Below, in pieces: positions 38,172 through 46,347 of a DNA stretch of 64,000 bases (positions are counted from its first letter, which is position 1; every line of letters begins with the position of its first letter). The notes below the pieces were generated by a model, which did not search any database, was not told the DNA's origin, and was given only the letters and a program-made list of their open reading frames with translations. Source of the stretch: Flavobacteriales bacterium (GTDB taxonomy: Bacteria > Bacteroidota > Bacteroidia > Flavobacteriales_F > PHOS-HE28); contig JADKJM010000014.1 in assembly GCA_016721005.1 (NCBI GenBank), positions 248,001 to 312,000 on the forward strand. Direction: 5' to 3'. A program made the position numbers and the translations under genes.

Positions 38172-39267
38172 GACCTTGGAACAGCGCTTTCAGCGCGTTC
38201 TTCTCGCGCTCCCCGTCCAACGCGGAGGCGGCGAAAATAGCTTTTTGGCGCAGGGCATCGCGGTGTTGGGGATCAGCCATGAGCGCACGCACTTCACAAG
38301 CGATCAACGAAGGATCCACGTGGGGTATCACGATACCTGCCTCATACTTCCGCACCACACCAGCCACTTCCGGTAGGTCGGAGACCAGCACCGGGATGTG
38401 CGCCTGGAAATAGTCGAACAACTTGTTCGGTAGGCTGAAGCGGTAGTTGAGATTCGTGTCCTTGTCGAGAGAAAGGCCGAGATCCGCATTGCGCGTGTAT
38501 TGCATCATGCGTTCGTATGGCATGCGTGGGACCAGGCGGATGCGATCGGCCAAGTCGTGTTCCTTCACCATGCGCTCCAACACCGGCCACGCATCGCCCC
38601 CACCGACCAACAACAACATCGCCTCGGGCAATTCCTTCATCGCCAATACCGCTTCCTCGGCGCCCCGCTGCACATTGATCCCACTGCCTTGAAGGATCAA
38701 CAGGAAACGGTCCTGCGGAAGATCCAGCTCCGCACGCGATGGAAGCGGACCAAGATCACGGTGCATGGGGATGTTGCGGATCACGGCTACCTCATTCCCA
38801 TACCGCGTCTTGTACTCGCGCGCGATGCTGCCGTTCACGGTGATCACGGTGCGCAGCTTCGGAAAGATCCAGCGCTCGATCGCGAGCCACACCTTGCGCG
38901 CGAAGCGGCCTTCCAACTCCGGCACTTCGGTGAAGTATTCATGGCTGTCGTACACCAGCTTTCGACGCCCCTTCGCGAGATGACATGCCAGAAGCGTGTC
39001 GAGGTCATTCGCCACGATCAGATCCACGCGGCGGAAAAGCAGCAGGAGGAAAAGCCGCAGGTTGTACTCAGCATAGAACAAGGCGCCTTTGGGGAAGAGC
39101 AAACGCATGCGCTTGGTGCCATAGGGCCGATGCAAGGGAAGACTTCCCGGCAGCACCCGACCAACCAGTACCACCTCGTATCCGAGTTCACGCAACACCA
39201 CGCAGGTGCGGTGTACCCGATTGTCGGTGCTTAGGTCGTTGGTGACGCAAACGATGGCGCGGGGCAT
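38164..39267 (-). CDS. Glycosyltransferase, GT4 family
   Basis: A 367-residue GT-B enzyme. ATG 39267 is chosen because it begins the first Rossmann strand (MPRAIVCVTNDLSTDNRVHR); a longer frame to 39312 has no support. The N-terminal domain contains LIVANDLDTLLACHLA and VYDSHEYFTEVPELEG, and the C-terminal domain ILQGSGINVQRGAEEAV, LLLVGGGDAWPVLE and the donor-binding loop LSLDKDTNLNYRFSLPNKLFDYF (a P-N-K-x-F-E/D-Y variant of the GT4 E-x7-E motif). The 3' end overlaps the next glycosyltransferase gene by 8 bp. A weak terminator-like hairpin lies between it and the T9SS gene upstream. Likely role: glycan synthesis; substrate unknown. Confidence 0.88.
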   Translation of the reverse strand: MPRAIVCVTNDLSTDNRVHRTCVVLRELGYEVVLVGRVLPGSLPLHRPYGTKRMRLLFPKGALFYAEYNLRLFLLLLFRRVDLIVANDLDTLLACHLAKGRRKLVYDSHEYFTEVPELEGRFARKVWLAIERWIFPKLRTVITVNGSIAREYKTRYGNEVAVIRNIPMHRDLGPLPSRAELDLPQDRFLLILQGSGINVQRGAEEAVLAMKELPEAMLLLVGGGDAWPVLERMVKEHDLADRIRLVPRMPYERMMQYTRNADLGLSLDKDTNLNYRFSLPNKLFDYFQAHIPVLVSDLPEVAGVVRKYEAGIVIPHVDPSLIACEVRALMADPQHRDALRQKAIFAASALDGEREKNALKALFQGLD

Positions 39268-39276
39268 GTGGCAAAG

Positions 39277-39309
39277 GAACGGCCCCGCACCATTCGGGCA
39301 GGGCCGCTC
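39277..39309 (-). terminator. Possible terminator after the S74-domain gene
   Basis: Read on the minus strand, gagcggccc and gggccgttc form a 9-bp stem with one G-T pair, followed by ctttgc. It lies 17 bp beyond the stop codon of the gene ending at 39326. Confidence 0.4.
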
Positions 39310-39325
39310 CAATAATCATCAGTCC

Positions 39326-41350
39326 TTAATGCGCCACTTTCACGGCCTTCTTCACGATCGGTTCGCCATCGAGCAGCAAGGTCACGTAGTACAAGCCCGG
39401 GGCGAGGTCTGCAGTGTTCCACTCGAACTGGTACTGGCCGGCTTCGAGACTCGCTTCGTGCAGTACGCGAAGTTGTTTGCCATCGGCGCTGTTCGCCATG
39501 AGTTGCATACGACCGCTACGATCGAGTTTGTACCTGATCATGGTTTGCCAGTCAAAGGGATTGGGATCGATCGACATTGAACGATCCGCGGCCGGAGATG
39601 GAGCCGTCTGATCCATTAGGTTGCGTTGATCGGCGTCGACAGGTATGCCTGCGCAGCAAGTGGACAGTTGCCCTTGCAATTGGTCCAACCGAGCCTGCTG
39701 ACGTTGCACAGTGAGTACCAGATATGGAATGAGCGCTATTGGGTTGATCGCTTTGAAATCAACCGCAGGCGAGACCTCGTTGCCGAGCGAGTCCATTTGA
39801 GCCGGATGGGTCATGCTCGTGACCGCTTGCGGGATCAAGGATTCCAATTCCTGGGCAATGAAACCCATTTGTTGTCCCGTGGGCAAATGCATGAACGGGA
39901 AGCCATCCACATTGTACTGATAGGTATGAACAGGTAAGTCCAGCAAAACATCAATCCCGGATGACCCATCGACCGCAGCAGCATCTTGGATATCCGTCTT
40001 CAGTTGTTCATCCGAAGGTTGCCAAGGTCCATTCGCGATGTAGCCGCGACCATTGACGTAGGCAGCCCACTCATTTGCAGGGTTGTTTGCTCCTGAACCT
40101 TCACCATAGAGACCTGCTACGAACGCAGACCTTTCACACGCAGTCGCAACACCCATAACACCGATCACGGCTGATGCGTCACCAGCGGTAGCTTCACAAG
40201 TACTACCCAAACCCAGGACTCCGATCGACGATCTGGAATTTATCGCGCGACCCACAACTCCACGTGCCTGCATGCCTAGGATCGACCCAACGGAATTGGT
40301 CGGACGGGCAAGACCACTAACACCGATCACTTCTTGGGGGTTCCAATAGTCGAATCGTGCATCGCCCAAGATGGCGGTCGGTGTGAGTAGTTCTGCGCTT
40401 GTGTGGTACACATGCAGCTTGGTCTTGGGGTATTGCAGACCGATGCCCACGCCATGGCTCCGATCCCATGAGCAATTGCTGCCGTCATACGTATTGGACA
40501 CATGCGGCTCTGGACTCTGCATCACCCATTCGCATCCGCTATTCAGGTTGATGTCCTTCCACTTCACCACGCCGCGTTCGTTGGGGTCATTGGTGTCGTC
40601 AACCACCATCACGAGGTAGGCTTGATCAGTCTCGGGATCATCGGGTAGATCACGAATGCGTAACCGACCATCAAGCAGATCCACACGTTCCGTTGGATTC
40701 AAACCAGCCGTGAACCAATCGCCTATGCCAAGGAAGGACTGATTTCCGCTTGGATGCGGCCGGATGCGCAAGGCCTCCAGACCATTCAGGTTCCCTGCGG
40801 TGCCCGTGGTGCCGGGTTTGGCCAGGAAGATGATCTTGAACAGATCAGGGCCATCGCCTACGGTGTTGTCCGCCCAGGCCAAAGTCATGTGGTTGAGGTC
40901 GAAGCCTTCATTCTTCAGACCTATCCAGCCCAGATCCGAGCCTTGGGTGATCGTCATGCCCGACCCTTGCCATGGCCGGTAGCCTGAGAACTGCGTACCG
41001 CCGAAATTGAGGTGCAGCATGGAGAACGGCTGCGCCACATTGCCACCGAACGCGCCAAGGCCCAAGTGGCCGCTCAGGTTGAGGTTGTTGTACGTGCCGA
41101 TCGTTTGATTCGTGAGCGTCTCCATCAACTGCATCCGCAGCACGTTGTTCGTTCGCCATTCCTGGCGCAGGTTCGGGATGGTGCTGAAGCGCAAGGGAAC
41201 CGTGCTGTTGGCCGCGGCGCCGAGGTACTCCCCAGCGTTGATGACATTCCCGCCTGGAAGACTGTTCCAGAACTGCTGCTGTGCCTGCATAAAGTGCAGG
41301 CATGCGCTTGCCATTGCGGCAAGCATGAACTTCTTTCTATTCATGGTCAT
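39326..41350 (-). CDS. Secreted fibre-like protein with peptidase S74 chaperone domain and T9SS type A tail
   Basis: A 674-residue protein with a signal peptide (FMLAAMASACLHFMQAQ). The middle part is Gly/Asn-rich with fibre-like repeats (GVSGLARPTNSVGSILG, GVLGLGSTCEATAG, VIGVMGVATACE). Around residues 460-560 lies a peptidase S74 intramolecular chaperone domain (SDEQLKTDIQDA ... VHTYQYN ... QQMGFIAQELESLIPQAV); the S and K of SDEQLK fit the Ser-Lys dyad used for self-cleavage in phage tail spikes. A short coiled stretch (LTVQRQQARLDQLQGQL) follows, then a T9SS type A sorting domain (SIDPNPFDWQTMIRYKL ... APGLYYVTLLLDG ... KKAVKVAH). A trimeric surface fibre is a reasonable guess. It lies 24 bp after the gene at 41375-42394. 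Confidence 0.85.
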   Translation of the reverse strand: MTMNRKKFMLAAMASACLHFMQAQQQFWNSLPGGNVINAGEYLGAAANSTVPLRFSTIPNLRQEWRTNNVLRMQLMETLTNQTIGTYNNLNLSGHLGLGAFGGNVAQPFSMLHLNFGGTQFSGYRPWQGSGMTITQGSDLGWIGLKNEGFDLNHMTLAWADNTVGDGPDLFKIIFLAKPGTTGTAGNLNGLEALRIRPHPSGNQSFLGIGDWFTAGLNPTERVDLLDGRLRIRDLPDDPETDQAYLVMVVDDTNDPNERGVVKWKDINLNSGCEWVMQSPEPHVSNTYDGSNCSWDRSHGVGIGLQYPKTKLHVYHTSAELLTPTAILGDARFDYWNPQEVIGVSGLARPTNSVGSILGMQARGVVGRAINSRSSIGVLGLGSTCEATAGDASAVIGVMGVATACERSAFVAGLYGEGSGANNPANEWAAYVNGRGYIANGPWQPSDEQLKTDIQDAAAVDGSSGIDVLLDLPVHTYQYNVDGFPFMHLPTGQQMGFIAQELESLIPQAVTSMTHPAQMDSLGNEVSPAVDFKAINPIALIPYLVLTVQRQQARLDQLQGQLSTCCAGIPVDADQRNLMDQTAPSPAADRSMSIDPNPFDWQTMIRYKLDRSGRMQLMANSADGKQLRVLHEASLEAGQYQFEWNTADLAPGLYYVTLLLDGEPIVKKAVKVAH

Positions 41351-41374
41351 TCGTGTTATAGAACGACCGGACCG

Positions 41375-42394
41375 CTAATGCACAACGAACTTCTTCACGA
41401 ACGTGCTCCGCTCTCCGTACAACTGCAAGACGTAATCTCCCTGATGCGTGGGTAAACGCATAGTGCCCGTTCCCACTTGCCTCCAGTGGCTGGTTTCCAG
41501 AACGCGCCCTACCATGTCCAGTACCTGCGCAATGAATGGCTCCTGCATCTGATCCACCACGATCATGCCCGCCTCGAAGCGCACCACCGGAGTTCCACCA
41601 ACCAAGTCCGGCACACCTACGCCATGACAGCCCGGCGTAATCGGAATTACTTCCACACCGTCGATCAGGTAATAGGTCACGCCGGTCCAAGGGTTGGGGT
41701 TCCCGATGGGCAGGGCCGTGGTCAGCGAATCGGCGAAGAAATTCCCAAGCACAATATGGCTGTAGGCGCTGTCCGCCACGAAAGCCCCTTCCACCAAGGT
41801 CCAAGCCACCGTATCGGACACCGGAAATGTGGTGTACAGATGGGCGAAGTTGCGGAAAGGAAAGGGCGGTCCCTCAAGCGTGTACCAGGCATTGGATCCG
41901 GTCGTGAAGAGCAATCCTACATTGTCGCATGCTGTTCCGCCATCTTGCAACCAGTAGGTGCCATCCGCCGCCGGATTCACCCTGAAACGCAGTTGATAGG
42001 TGCAGCCCACTACCAGTGGCTCCAGCAATTCGGCGCCCACGTACTCGCGGAAATCACCAAGGCCCCAAGAATACATCCCCACGTAAGCGCTTCCCTCCCA
42101 TGCATGCTGGAAGGTCCATCCATTCCGCGGCACGCCGACCAGGGTGTCCACGCCGTTCACGGCCTGTGCGCAACTATGGAAGTAATCGGGGCTATTGAGC
42201 CAGCTGTACCAGTGGATCGGTCGGTCCCCTACTTGGAAACCAATGCTGTAGGGGCAGGTATCCAGTTGCTCGAAACTCGGGTTGGGCACCAAGTTCTGCG
42301 CTTCACAGCGCGGAAGCGCAACGAACAACAGGCAACCCAGCGCAAGAGCAAGCGCGGCACTGGGCCACCTGTTATTCATCACGCGGAGGAACAT
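41375..42394 (-). CDS. Secreted protein with NLVPNPSFE carbohydrate-binding-like domain and T9SS tail
   Basis: A 339-residue protein from ATG 42394, chosen for the signal peptide (MNNRWPSAALALALGCLLFV ... CEAQ). The mature start NLVPNPSFEQLDTCP and the body (WEGSAYVGMYSWG, REYVGAEL, CTYQLRFRVN, YYLIDGVEVIP) are typical of a galactose-binding-like jelly-roll domain common in exported Bacteroidota proteins. The last ~70 residues (VVRFEAGMIVVDQMQ ... GDYVLQLYGERSTFVKKFVVH) form a T9SS type A sorting domain, though the usual NP start is not clear. It is co-directional with the S74-domain gene and likely in one operon with it. Function beyond binding is unknown. Confidence 0.8.
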   Translation of the reverse strand: MFLRVMNNRWPSAALALALGCLLFVALPRCEAQNLVPNPSFEQLDTCPYSIGFQVGDRPIHWYSWLNSPDYFHSCAQAVNGVDTLVGVPRNGWTFQHAWEGSAYVGMYSWGLGDFREYVGAELLEPLVVGCTYQLRFRVNPAADGTYWLQDGGTACDNVGLLFTTGSNAWYTLEGPPFPFRNFAHLYTTFPVSDTVAWTLVEGAFVADSAYSHIVLGNFFADSLTTALPIGNPNPWTGVTYYLIDGVEVIPITPGCHGVGVPDLVGGTPVVRFEAGMIVVDQMQEPFIAQVLDMVGRVLETSHWRQVGTGTMRLPTHQGDYVLQLYGERSTFVKKFVVH

Positions 42395-42573
42395 CTTTCG
42401 AATTGTCGTTGCTGGCTCCGTCCGGGGGGCAAGCCCACCAAGAGCCTCATCGGTCCGGTCAAAACGACCTTCTGGAGATACGTGCATCGCGTGGCCGCAG
42501 CCTATTCCACCGTACACGCCCAATGGACCGCTTGGGTTGCGGGAACGCTGCCCGGCGCTGCCGGGGAGGGTCC

Positions 42574-42581
42574 TACTTTTG
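42574..42581 (+). promoter_or_regulatory. -7-like element TACTTTTG in non-coding region
   Basis: tacttttg matches TAnnTTTG exactly. No start codon follows closely; it precedes the hairpin pair described as a candidate small RNA. Confidence 0.4.
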
Positions 42582-42587
42582 CGCTGC

Positions 42588-42668
42588 TCTGTTTCGTTTA
42601 CCTATACCAGTGGGTTGGTGGGACACGAGCGACCAAGGCCCTCGGTGTTCTAGCACCGGGGGCTTCTT
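42588..42668 (+). ncRNA. Candidate small structured RNA
   Basis: A promoter-like TACTTTTG at 42574-42581 is followed, after about 30 bp, by a 5-bp hairpin (ttggt at 42615-42619, accaa at 42632-42636) and a strong 10-bp hairpin (gccctcggtg - ttctag - caccgggggc, 42638-42663) with ttcttc behind it. No open frame of note lies between. The arrangement would give an ~80-nt transcript. I recognise no known RNA family, and a short leader of murB is an alternative. Confidence 0.3.
42638..42663 (+). terminator. Terminator-like hairpin in non-coding region
   Basis: gccctcggtg and caccgggggc form a 10-bp stem (one T-G pair) with a 6-nt loop, followed by ttcttcgttg. No coding gene ends upstream on this strand. 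Confidence 0.5.
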
Positions 42669-42695
42669 CGTTGCGGCTGCTGGCCGCGTTAGTGT

Positions 42696-42714
42696 AGAGA
42701 GAGAGAGAGAGAGA
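42696..42714. repeat. AG dinucleotide microsatellite, about 9.5 units
   Basis: An uninterrupted run of agagag over 19 bases, unusual in bacterial DNA, lying 33 bp after the hairpin at 42638-42663. Confidence 0.9.
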
Positions 42715-42974
42715 CGGTCCAGGTATCGCAATGATCATGCTCCGACCGGACGTACAAGACTGGTTCTGCTGGCTCGAACGGTCATCTCGACCCATCCACG
42801 CACCTGTTCCTGTTCTCATTCCTTCGAGCATCTTCAAAAGAATTTGCGCCATACCGTTGTTTCCTAGCGCTGTACCCATCGAATGTACATGCGCTTATGG
42901 CGTATGCCAACATTTGTGAATAACTCACCTCGGGCAGCTTGGACCACACGGGCATTGAATAGTGGCCCCACCGG

Positions 42975-42982
42975 TAAACTTG
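42975..42982 (+). promoter_or_regulatory. Possible -7 element for murB (TAAACTTG)
   Basis: taaacttg differs from TAnnTTTG at one position and ends 7 bp before the murB ATG, which would give a nearly leaderless transcript. Confidence 0.4.
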
Positions 42983-42989
42983 CGCTCCC

Positions 42990-44009
42990 ATGCAGTTCAT
43001 CCCCAGCGCGGACCTTACGCCCTTCAACACCTTCGGCATTGCTGCGCGCGCGGAGTTCATGGCGCGCTTCCATTCAGCGGACGATCTGCGCACTGCGCTG
43101 AACACACCCGAGTTGCAGGGCAAACCGCGCCTGGTGCTCGGCGGTGGAAGCAACATCCTCTTCACGCGCGACTTTCCCGGCGTGGTGCTGCTGAACGAGA
43201 TCCCCGGGATCCGTGTGGTGCATGAGGACGATACGAACGTGTTCGTGAAAGCCGGCGCCGGGGTCGTGTGGCATCAATTCGTGCTGCACACCGTGGAGAA
43301 GGGATGGAGCGGCATCGAGAACATGTCCTTGATCCCCGGCAAGGTGGGCGCCGGGCCGATGCAGAACATCGGTGCATACGGTGTGGAGATCAAGGATGTC
43401 TTCCATTCGTTGGAGGCGATGCGGATCAGCGACGGCGAGGTGATCACCTTCGATCGCGAGGCCTGCGCCTTCGGGTACCGCGAGAGTTTCTTCAAGCGTG
43501 AGGGCCGTGATCGGTTCGTGATCGTGAGCGTCACGTTCCGGTTGAAGAAGGCAGCAGATGTGGTGAACACCAGCTACGGGTCCATCCAAGAAGAATTGAA
43601 GCGCGCGGGCATCACACACCCCACGATCAAGGATGTGAGCAACGCGGTGATCGCGATCCGAAGGAGCAAACTACCCGAGCCTTCGGTACTGGGCAATGCC
43701 GGTAGCTTCTTCAAGAACCCCGTGGTGCCCATCGCAGTTGCGGACCGTATACGTGCCGATCACCCGGAACTGGTGAGCTTTCCCTCAACCGATGGCACAG
43801 TGAAGCTTGCGGCAGGTTGGCTGATCGAGAAAGCCGGCTGGAAAGGCAAGCGTATCGGCGGTGCGGGCGTGCATGACAAGCAAGCGCTGGTCCTCGTGAA
43901 TCACGGCGGAGCAACAGGTGCTGAGTTGCTGGAGTTGAGCGAGCAGGTGATGCGAAGTGTGCGCGAGCAATTCGGGGTGGAGCTGGAGCGCGAGGTGAAT
44001 ATTTTCTGA
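42990..44009 (+). CDS. murB: UDP-N-acetylmuramate dehydrogenase MurB
   Basis: A 339-residue FAD-dependent reductase that turns UDP-GlcNAc-enolpyruvate into UDP-MurNAc with NADPH, in peptidoglycan synthesis; cytoplasmic. The FAD-binding domain starts NTFGIAARAEF, with the pyrophosphate loop LVLGGGSNILFT and SLIPGKVGAGPMQNIGAYG. The catalytic Ser is S239 (GNAGSFFKNP), and the catalytic Glu near the end lies in NHGGATGAELLEL. The 339-residue length and the sequence after IGAYG (VEIKDVF) fit the type I (E. coli-like) enzyme with the tyrosine loop. It seems to be transcribed alone; a repeat-like stretch follows. Confidence 0.95.
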   Translation: MQFIPSADLTPFNTFGIAARAEFMARFHSADDLRTALNTPELQGKPRLVLGGGSNILFTRDFPGVVLLNEIPGIRVVHEDDTNVFVKAGAGVVWHQFVLHTVEKGWSGIENMSLIPGKVGAGPMQNIGAYGVEIKDVFHSLEAMRISDGEVITFDREACAFGYRESFFKREGRDRFVIVSVTFRLKKAADVVNTSYGSIQEELKRAGITHPTIKDVSNAVIAIRRSKLPEPSVLGNAGSFFKNPVVPIAVADRIRADHPELVSFPSTDGTVKLAAGWLIEKAGWKGKRIGGAGVHDKQALVLVNHGGATGAELLELSEQVMRSVREQFGVELEREVNIF

Positions 44010-44017
44010 GTGGAGAT

Positions 44018-44098
44018 CAACCACCAAGGCGCAAGGGCGCAAAGAAGAATTCGGTCAAACCGCGGAGATGCGGAGGACGCAGAGAAGTGGTTCGCACC
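44018..44098. repeat. Dispersed-looking intergenic repeat after murB
   Basis: The text ccaccaaggcgcaagggcgc followed by aaagaag, and accgcggagatgcggaggac followed by gcagagaag, contain internal 8-11 bp tandem words (aaggcgca/agggcgca; gcggagat/gcggagga). I know this type of text from intergenic regions of other bacterial genomes; its function is unknown. The next gene's longer possible start (44068) lies within it. Confidence 0.45.
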
Positions 44099-44109
44099 TT
44101 CGTGATCGC

Positions 44110-45186
44110 ATGCCATGCCACGCACGATCCCTATTGATCCCGATCGCCATCGCCGTCGGGGCGTGTGGGTTGTACCATCACGGCGGCAAGCGTTCGGCGC
44201 AAGCGCCCACGCCGTATCAATTCGATCTTCCTGTTTGGGCCTTGGCGGACACCAGCTTGCGGATCGGTGTGCCGTATGACAACCCGACGACCGTGGAAGG
44301 CGTGGCCTTGGGCCGTGCGCTGTTCTATGAGAAGGGGCTTTCCGCCGATGGCTCGTTGTCGTGTGCAAGCTGTCACCAGCAGGCGCATGCATTCGCCGAT
44401 CCGCGTGCGGTTTCACCAGGCGTGGATGGGTCAATGGGCACGCGCAACGCCCAGCCACTGATCAACCTCGCGTGGGACCACTTCTTCTTCTGGGATGCAC
44501 GCGCGCTCAGTCTGGAATTGCAAGCTTTCGAACCGGTGCGCGGTCACCGCGAAATGGGCAGCGTTTGGAATGTGGTCACCGAACGACTTCGACGTGATCC
44601 GCGATACCCGCCGCTGTTCCGCGCGGCGTTCGGCGGCGATCGCGTGGACAGCATGCACATCGCTTTCGCACTAGCGCAATTCGAACGCACGCTCATCTCG
44701 TTGAACTCCCGATATGACCGCTACTACATGGAAGGTGATCTCACCGCCATGACCGCATCCGAGGTCCGTGGGCGCAACCTCTTCTTCACCAGCGCCCATT
44801 GTGTGGATTGCCACGAACCGCCTCTGTTCAAACACCATGAGGTGTCGAACATCGGGTTGGATAGCATCCCAACGGACCGCGGAATGGGCGAGCGCACCGG
44901 GCTTCCGTGGCACATGGACCGCTTCAAGACGCCCACGCTGCGCAACATCGAATTCACCGGACCTTACATGCACGATGGTCGCTTCGCGACGTTGGAGGAA
45001 GTGGTGGACTTCTATGCCGATCTGGTGATCACCACCTCCCCCACACTGGACGCACACATGCTGCCATGGGTGCAAGGCGAAGTGCGGCTGAGCACGCAGG
45101 ATCGGAAGGATCTTGTGGCTTTCTTGAAGGCACTCACGGACTCGGCATTCCTATCCGACCCGCGATCAGGTCCACCGGAATCGTGA
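44110..45186 (+). CDS. Diheme cytochrome c peroxidase / MauG-like lipoprotein 1
   Basis: A 358-residue protein from ATG 44110, chosen since it gives a lipoprotein signal (SLLIPIAIAVGAC). Two c-type heme sites CxxCH are at C85 (CASCHQQAHAF) and C231 (CVDCHEPP), the two-domain arrangement of bacterial cytochrome c peroxidases and MauG-type proteins. Other family marks are VEGVALGRALFYEKGLSADGS, GTRNAQPLINLAW, FFWDARALSLELQA and TPTLRNIEFTGPYMHDGRF. It would be lipid-anchored in the periplasm and reduce hydrogen peroxide with electrons from a cytochrome or cupredoxin, or oxidise another substrate. It is followed 32 bp on by a paralogue. A longer start at 44068 is possible but lies in repeat DNA. 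Confidence 0.9.
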   Translation: MPCHARSLLIPIAIAVGACGLYHHGGKRSAQAPTPYQFDLPVWALADTSLRIGVPYDNPTTVEGVALGRALFYEKGLSADGSLSCASCHQQAHAFADPRAVSPGVDGSMGTRNAQPLINLAWDHFFFWDARALSLELQAFEPVRGHREMGSVWNVVTERLRRDPRYPPLFRAAFGGDRVDSMHIAFALAQFERTLISLNSRYDRYYMEGDLTAMTASEVRGRNLFFTSAHCVDCHEPPLFKHHEVSNIGLDSIPTDRGMGERTGLPWHMDRFKTPTLRNIEFTGPYMHDGRFATLEEVVDFYADLVITTSPTLDAHMLPWVQGEVRLSTQDRKDLVAFLKALTDSAFLSDPRSGPPES

Positions 45187-45201
45187 GCGGTCGGGCGTGA
45201 T

Positions 45202-45212
45202 CCCGACATTTG
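45202..45212 (+). promoter_or_regulatory. Possible -7 element before the second peroxidase (GACATTTG)
   Basis: gacatttg (about 45205-45212) differs from TAnnTTTG at its first base and lies 6 bp before ATG 45219, with the same gcgac spacer seen at 56902-56906. Confidence 0.35.
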
Positions 45213-45218
45213 GGCGAC

Positions 45219-46283
45219 ATGGATCGACGCATTCCACTTCTACTCGCCATTGCTGTTCTCACGTTCGCGGCCTGCCGCAAGGACAAGGATCCCGATGAGG
45301 ATACAGGACAGACGCCGCTCGCGCTCAGCATCCCGAGCTTCATCACGGACAGCGGACATGTGGCGCACGTGGGCGTGGGGAATCCGCTCACTGTGGAAGG
45401 TGTTGCACTGGGGCGCACGCTCTTCTATGAAAAGGCACTGAGCGACAACTACAGCATGAGCTGCGGCAGTTGCCACGTGCAAGCGAACGGTTTCACGGAT
45501 CCTCGCGAATTCAGCATCGGCACGGATGGTTCTGTAGGTGGACGGAACGCCATGCAAGTGATCAACATGGCTTTCGATGAGCACTTCTTCTGGGATGGTC
45601 GTCGCCACAGTTTGGAAGGACAAGCGCATGACCCGGTGACGAACATGATCGAAATGCGCAACACATGGCCCGTGGTGGTGCAACGCCTGCAAGCGCACGA
45701 CACCTATCCCGGACTGTTCAAGAAGGCCTTCGGCACTACGACGATCGACAGTGATCTGGTGGTGATGGCGATCGCGCAATTCGAACGTACGTTGCTTTCA
45801 TTCAACTCACCCTTCGATCGCTACTTCTATCTGGGGCAGGCGAACGCGATGAATGATCAGGAGATCCGTGGCATGGACGTCTTCATGCGCGATGGCCATT
45901 GCGTGGATTGCCACAAGAACCCCTTCTTCAATGATCACGGACTTCGGAACAACGGCCTCGACATGATCTCCGCCGATCCGGGTTTCGGCGGGATCTCGGG
46001 CAATGCCGCGGACGTAGGCAAATTCAAGGTGCCGACCCTTCGGAACATCGCGCATACCGGCCCATACATGCACGACTCGCGCTTCGCCACGTTGGAACAA
46101 GTCGTGAACTTCTATGCGCACAATGTTCAAGTGGACAATCCGCGCATCGACGCGCACATGGACCCTTGGCGCTTCGGACTGGTGAACCTCACGCCCGAAC
46201 AAGAGGCCGATCTAGTGGCCTTCTTGAATGCGCTTACGGACGAGGGGTTCCTCACAAATCCAACGTTCAGCGACCCACACTGA
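45219..46283 (+). CDS. Diheme cytochrome c peroxidase / MauG-like lipoprotein 2
   Basis: A 354-residue paralogue of the preceding gene. ATG 45219 starts a lipoprotein signal (PLLLAIAVLTFAAC), and the mature end CRKDKDPDEDTG is charged, as in lipoproteins that may be sent to the outer membrane. Heme sites are at C82 (CGSCHVQANGF) and C228 (CVDCHKNPFF). The family marks VEGVALGRTLFYEKALSDN, GGRNAMQVINMAF, FFWDGRRHSLEGQA and VPTLRNIAHTGPYMHDSRF are all kept. Such proteins act in the periplasm in peroxide reduction or in heme-based oxidation of a partner protein. Two paralogues in a row, near other redox proteins, suggest a shared electron-transfer role; substrates unknown. Confidence 0.9.
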   Translation: MDRRIPLLLAIAVLTFAACRKDKDPDEDTGQTPLALSIPSFITDSGHVAHVGVGNPLTVEGVALGRTLFYEKALSDNYSMSCGSCHVQANGFTDPREFSIGTDGSVGGRNAMQVINMAFDEHFFWDGRRHSLEGQAHDPVTNMIEMRNTWPVVVQRLQAHDTYPGLFKKAFGTTTIDSDLVVMAIAQFERTLLSFNSPFDRYFYLGQANAMNDQEIRGMDVFMRDGHCVDCHKNPFFNDHGLRNNGLDMISADPGFGGISGNAADVGKFKVPTLRNIAHTGPYMHDSRFATLEQVVNFYAHNVQVDNPRIDAHMDPWRFGLVNLTPEQEADLVAFLNALTDEGFLTNPTFSDPH

Positions 46284-46347
46284 CCTAGGAAGTCACAGGA
46301 TCTTCATCTTCGTGCCACCCGCGGCGCGCGGACCCAACCCCACACGC

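Larger units (their letters stand above)
42395..42989. other. 595-bp non-coding region before murB
   Basis: No convincing gene is seen; open frames are Arg/His-rich. It holds a TACTTTTG box (42574-42581), two hairpins ending at 42663, an (AG) microsatellite (42696-42714) and, just before murB, a TAAACTTG box (42975-42982). Confidence 0.6.

Noticed and set aside
41477..42697. 406-codon open frame on the plus strand
   Set aside because: Opposite a gene with a signal peptide and secreted-domain motifs; composition is not protein-like.
42403..42867. 154-codon open frame before murB
   Set aside because: Arg/Ser/Cys-rich text crossing the hairpins and the AG microsatellite; no family likeness.
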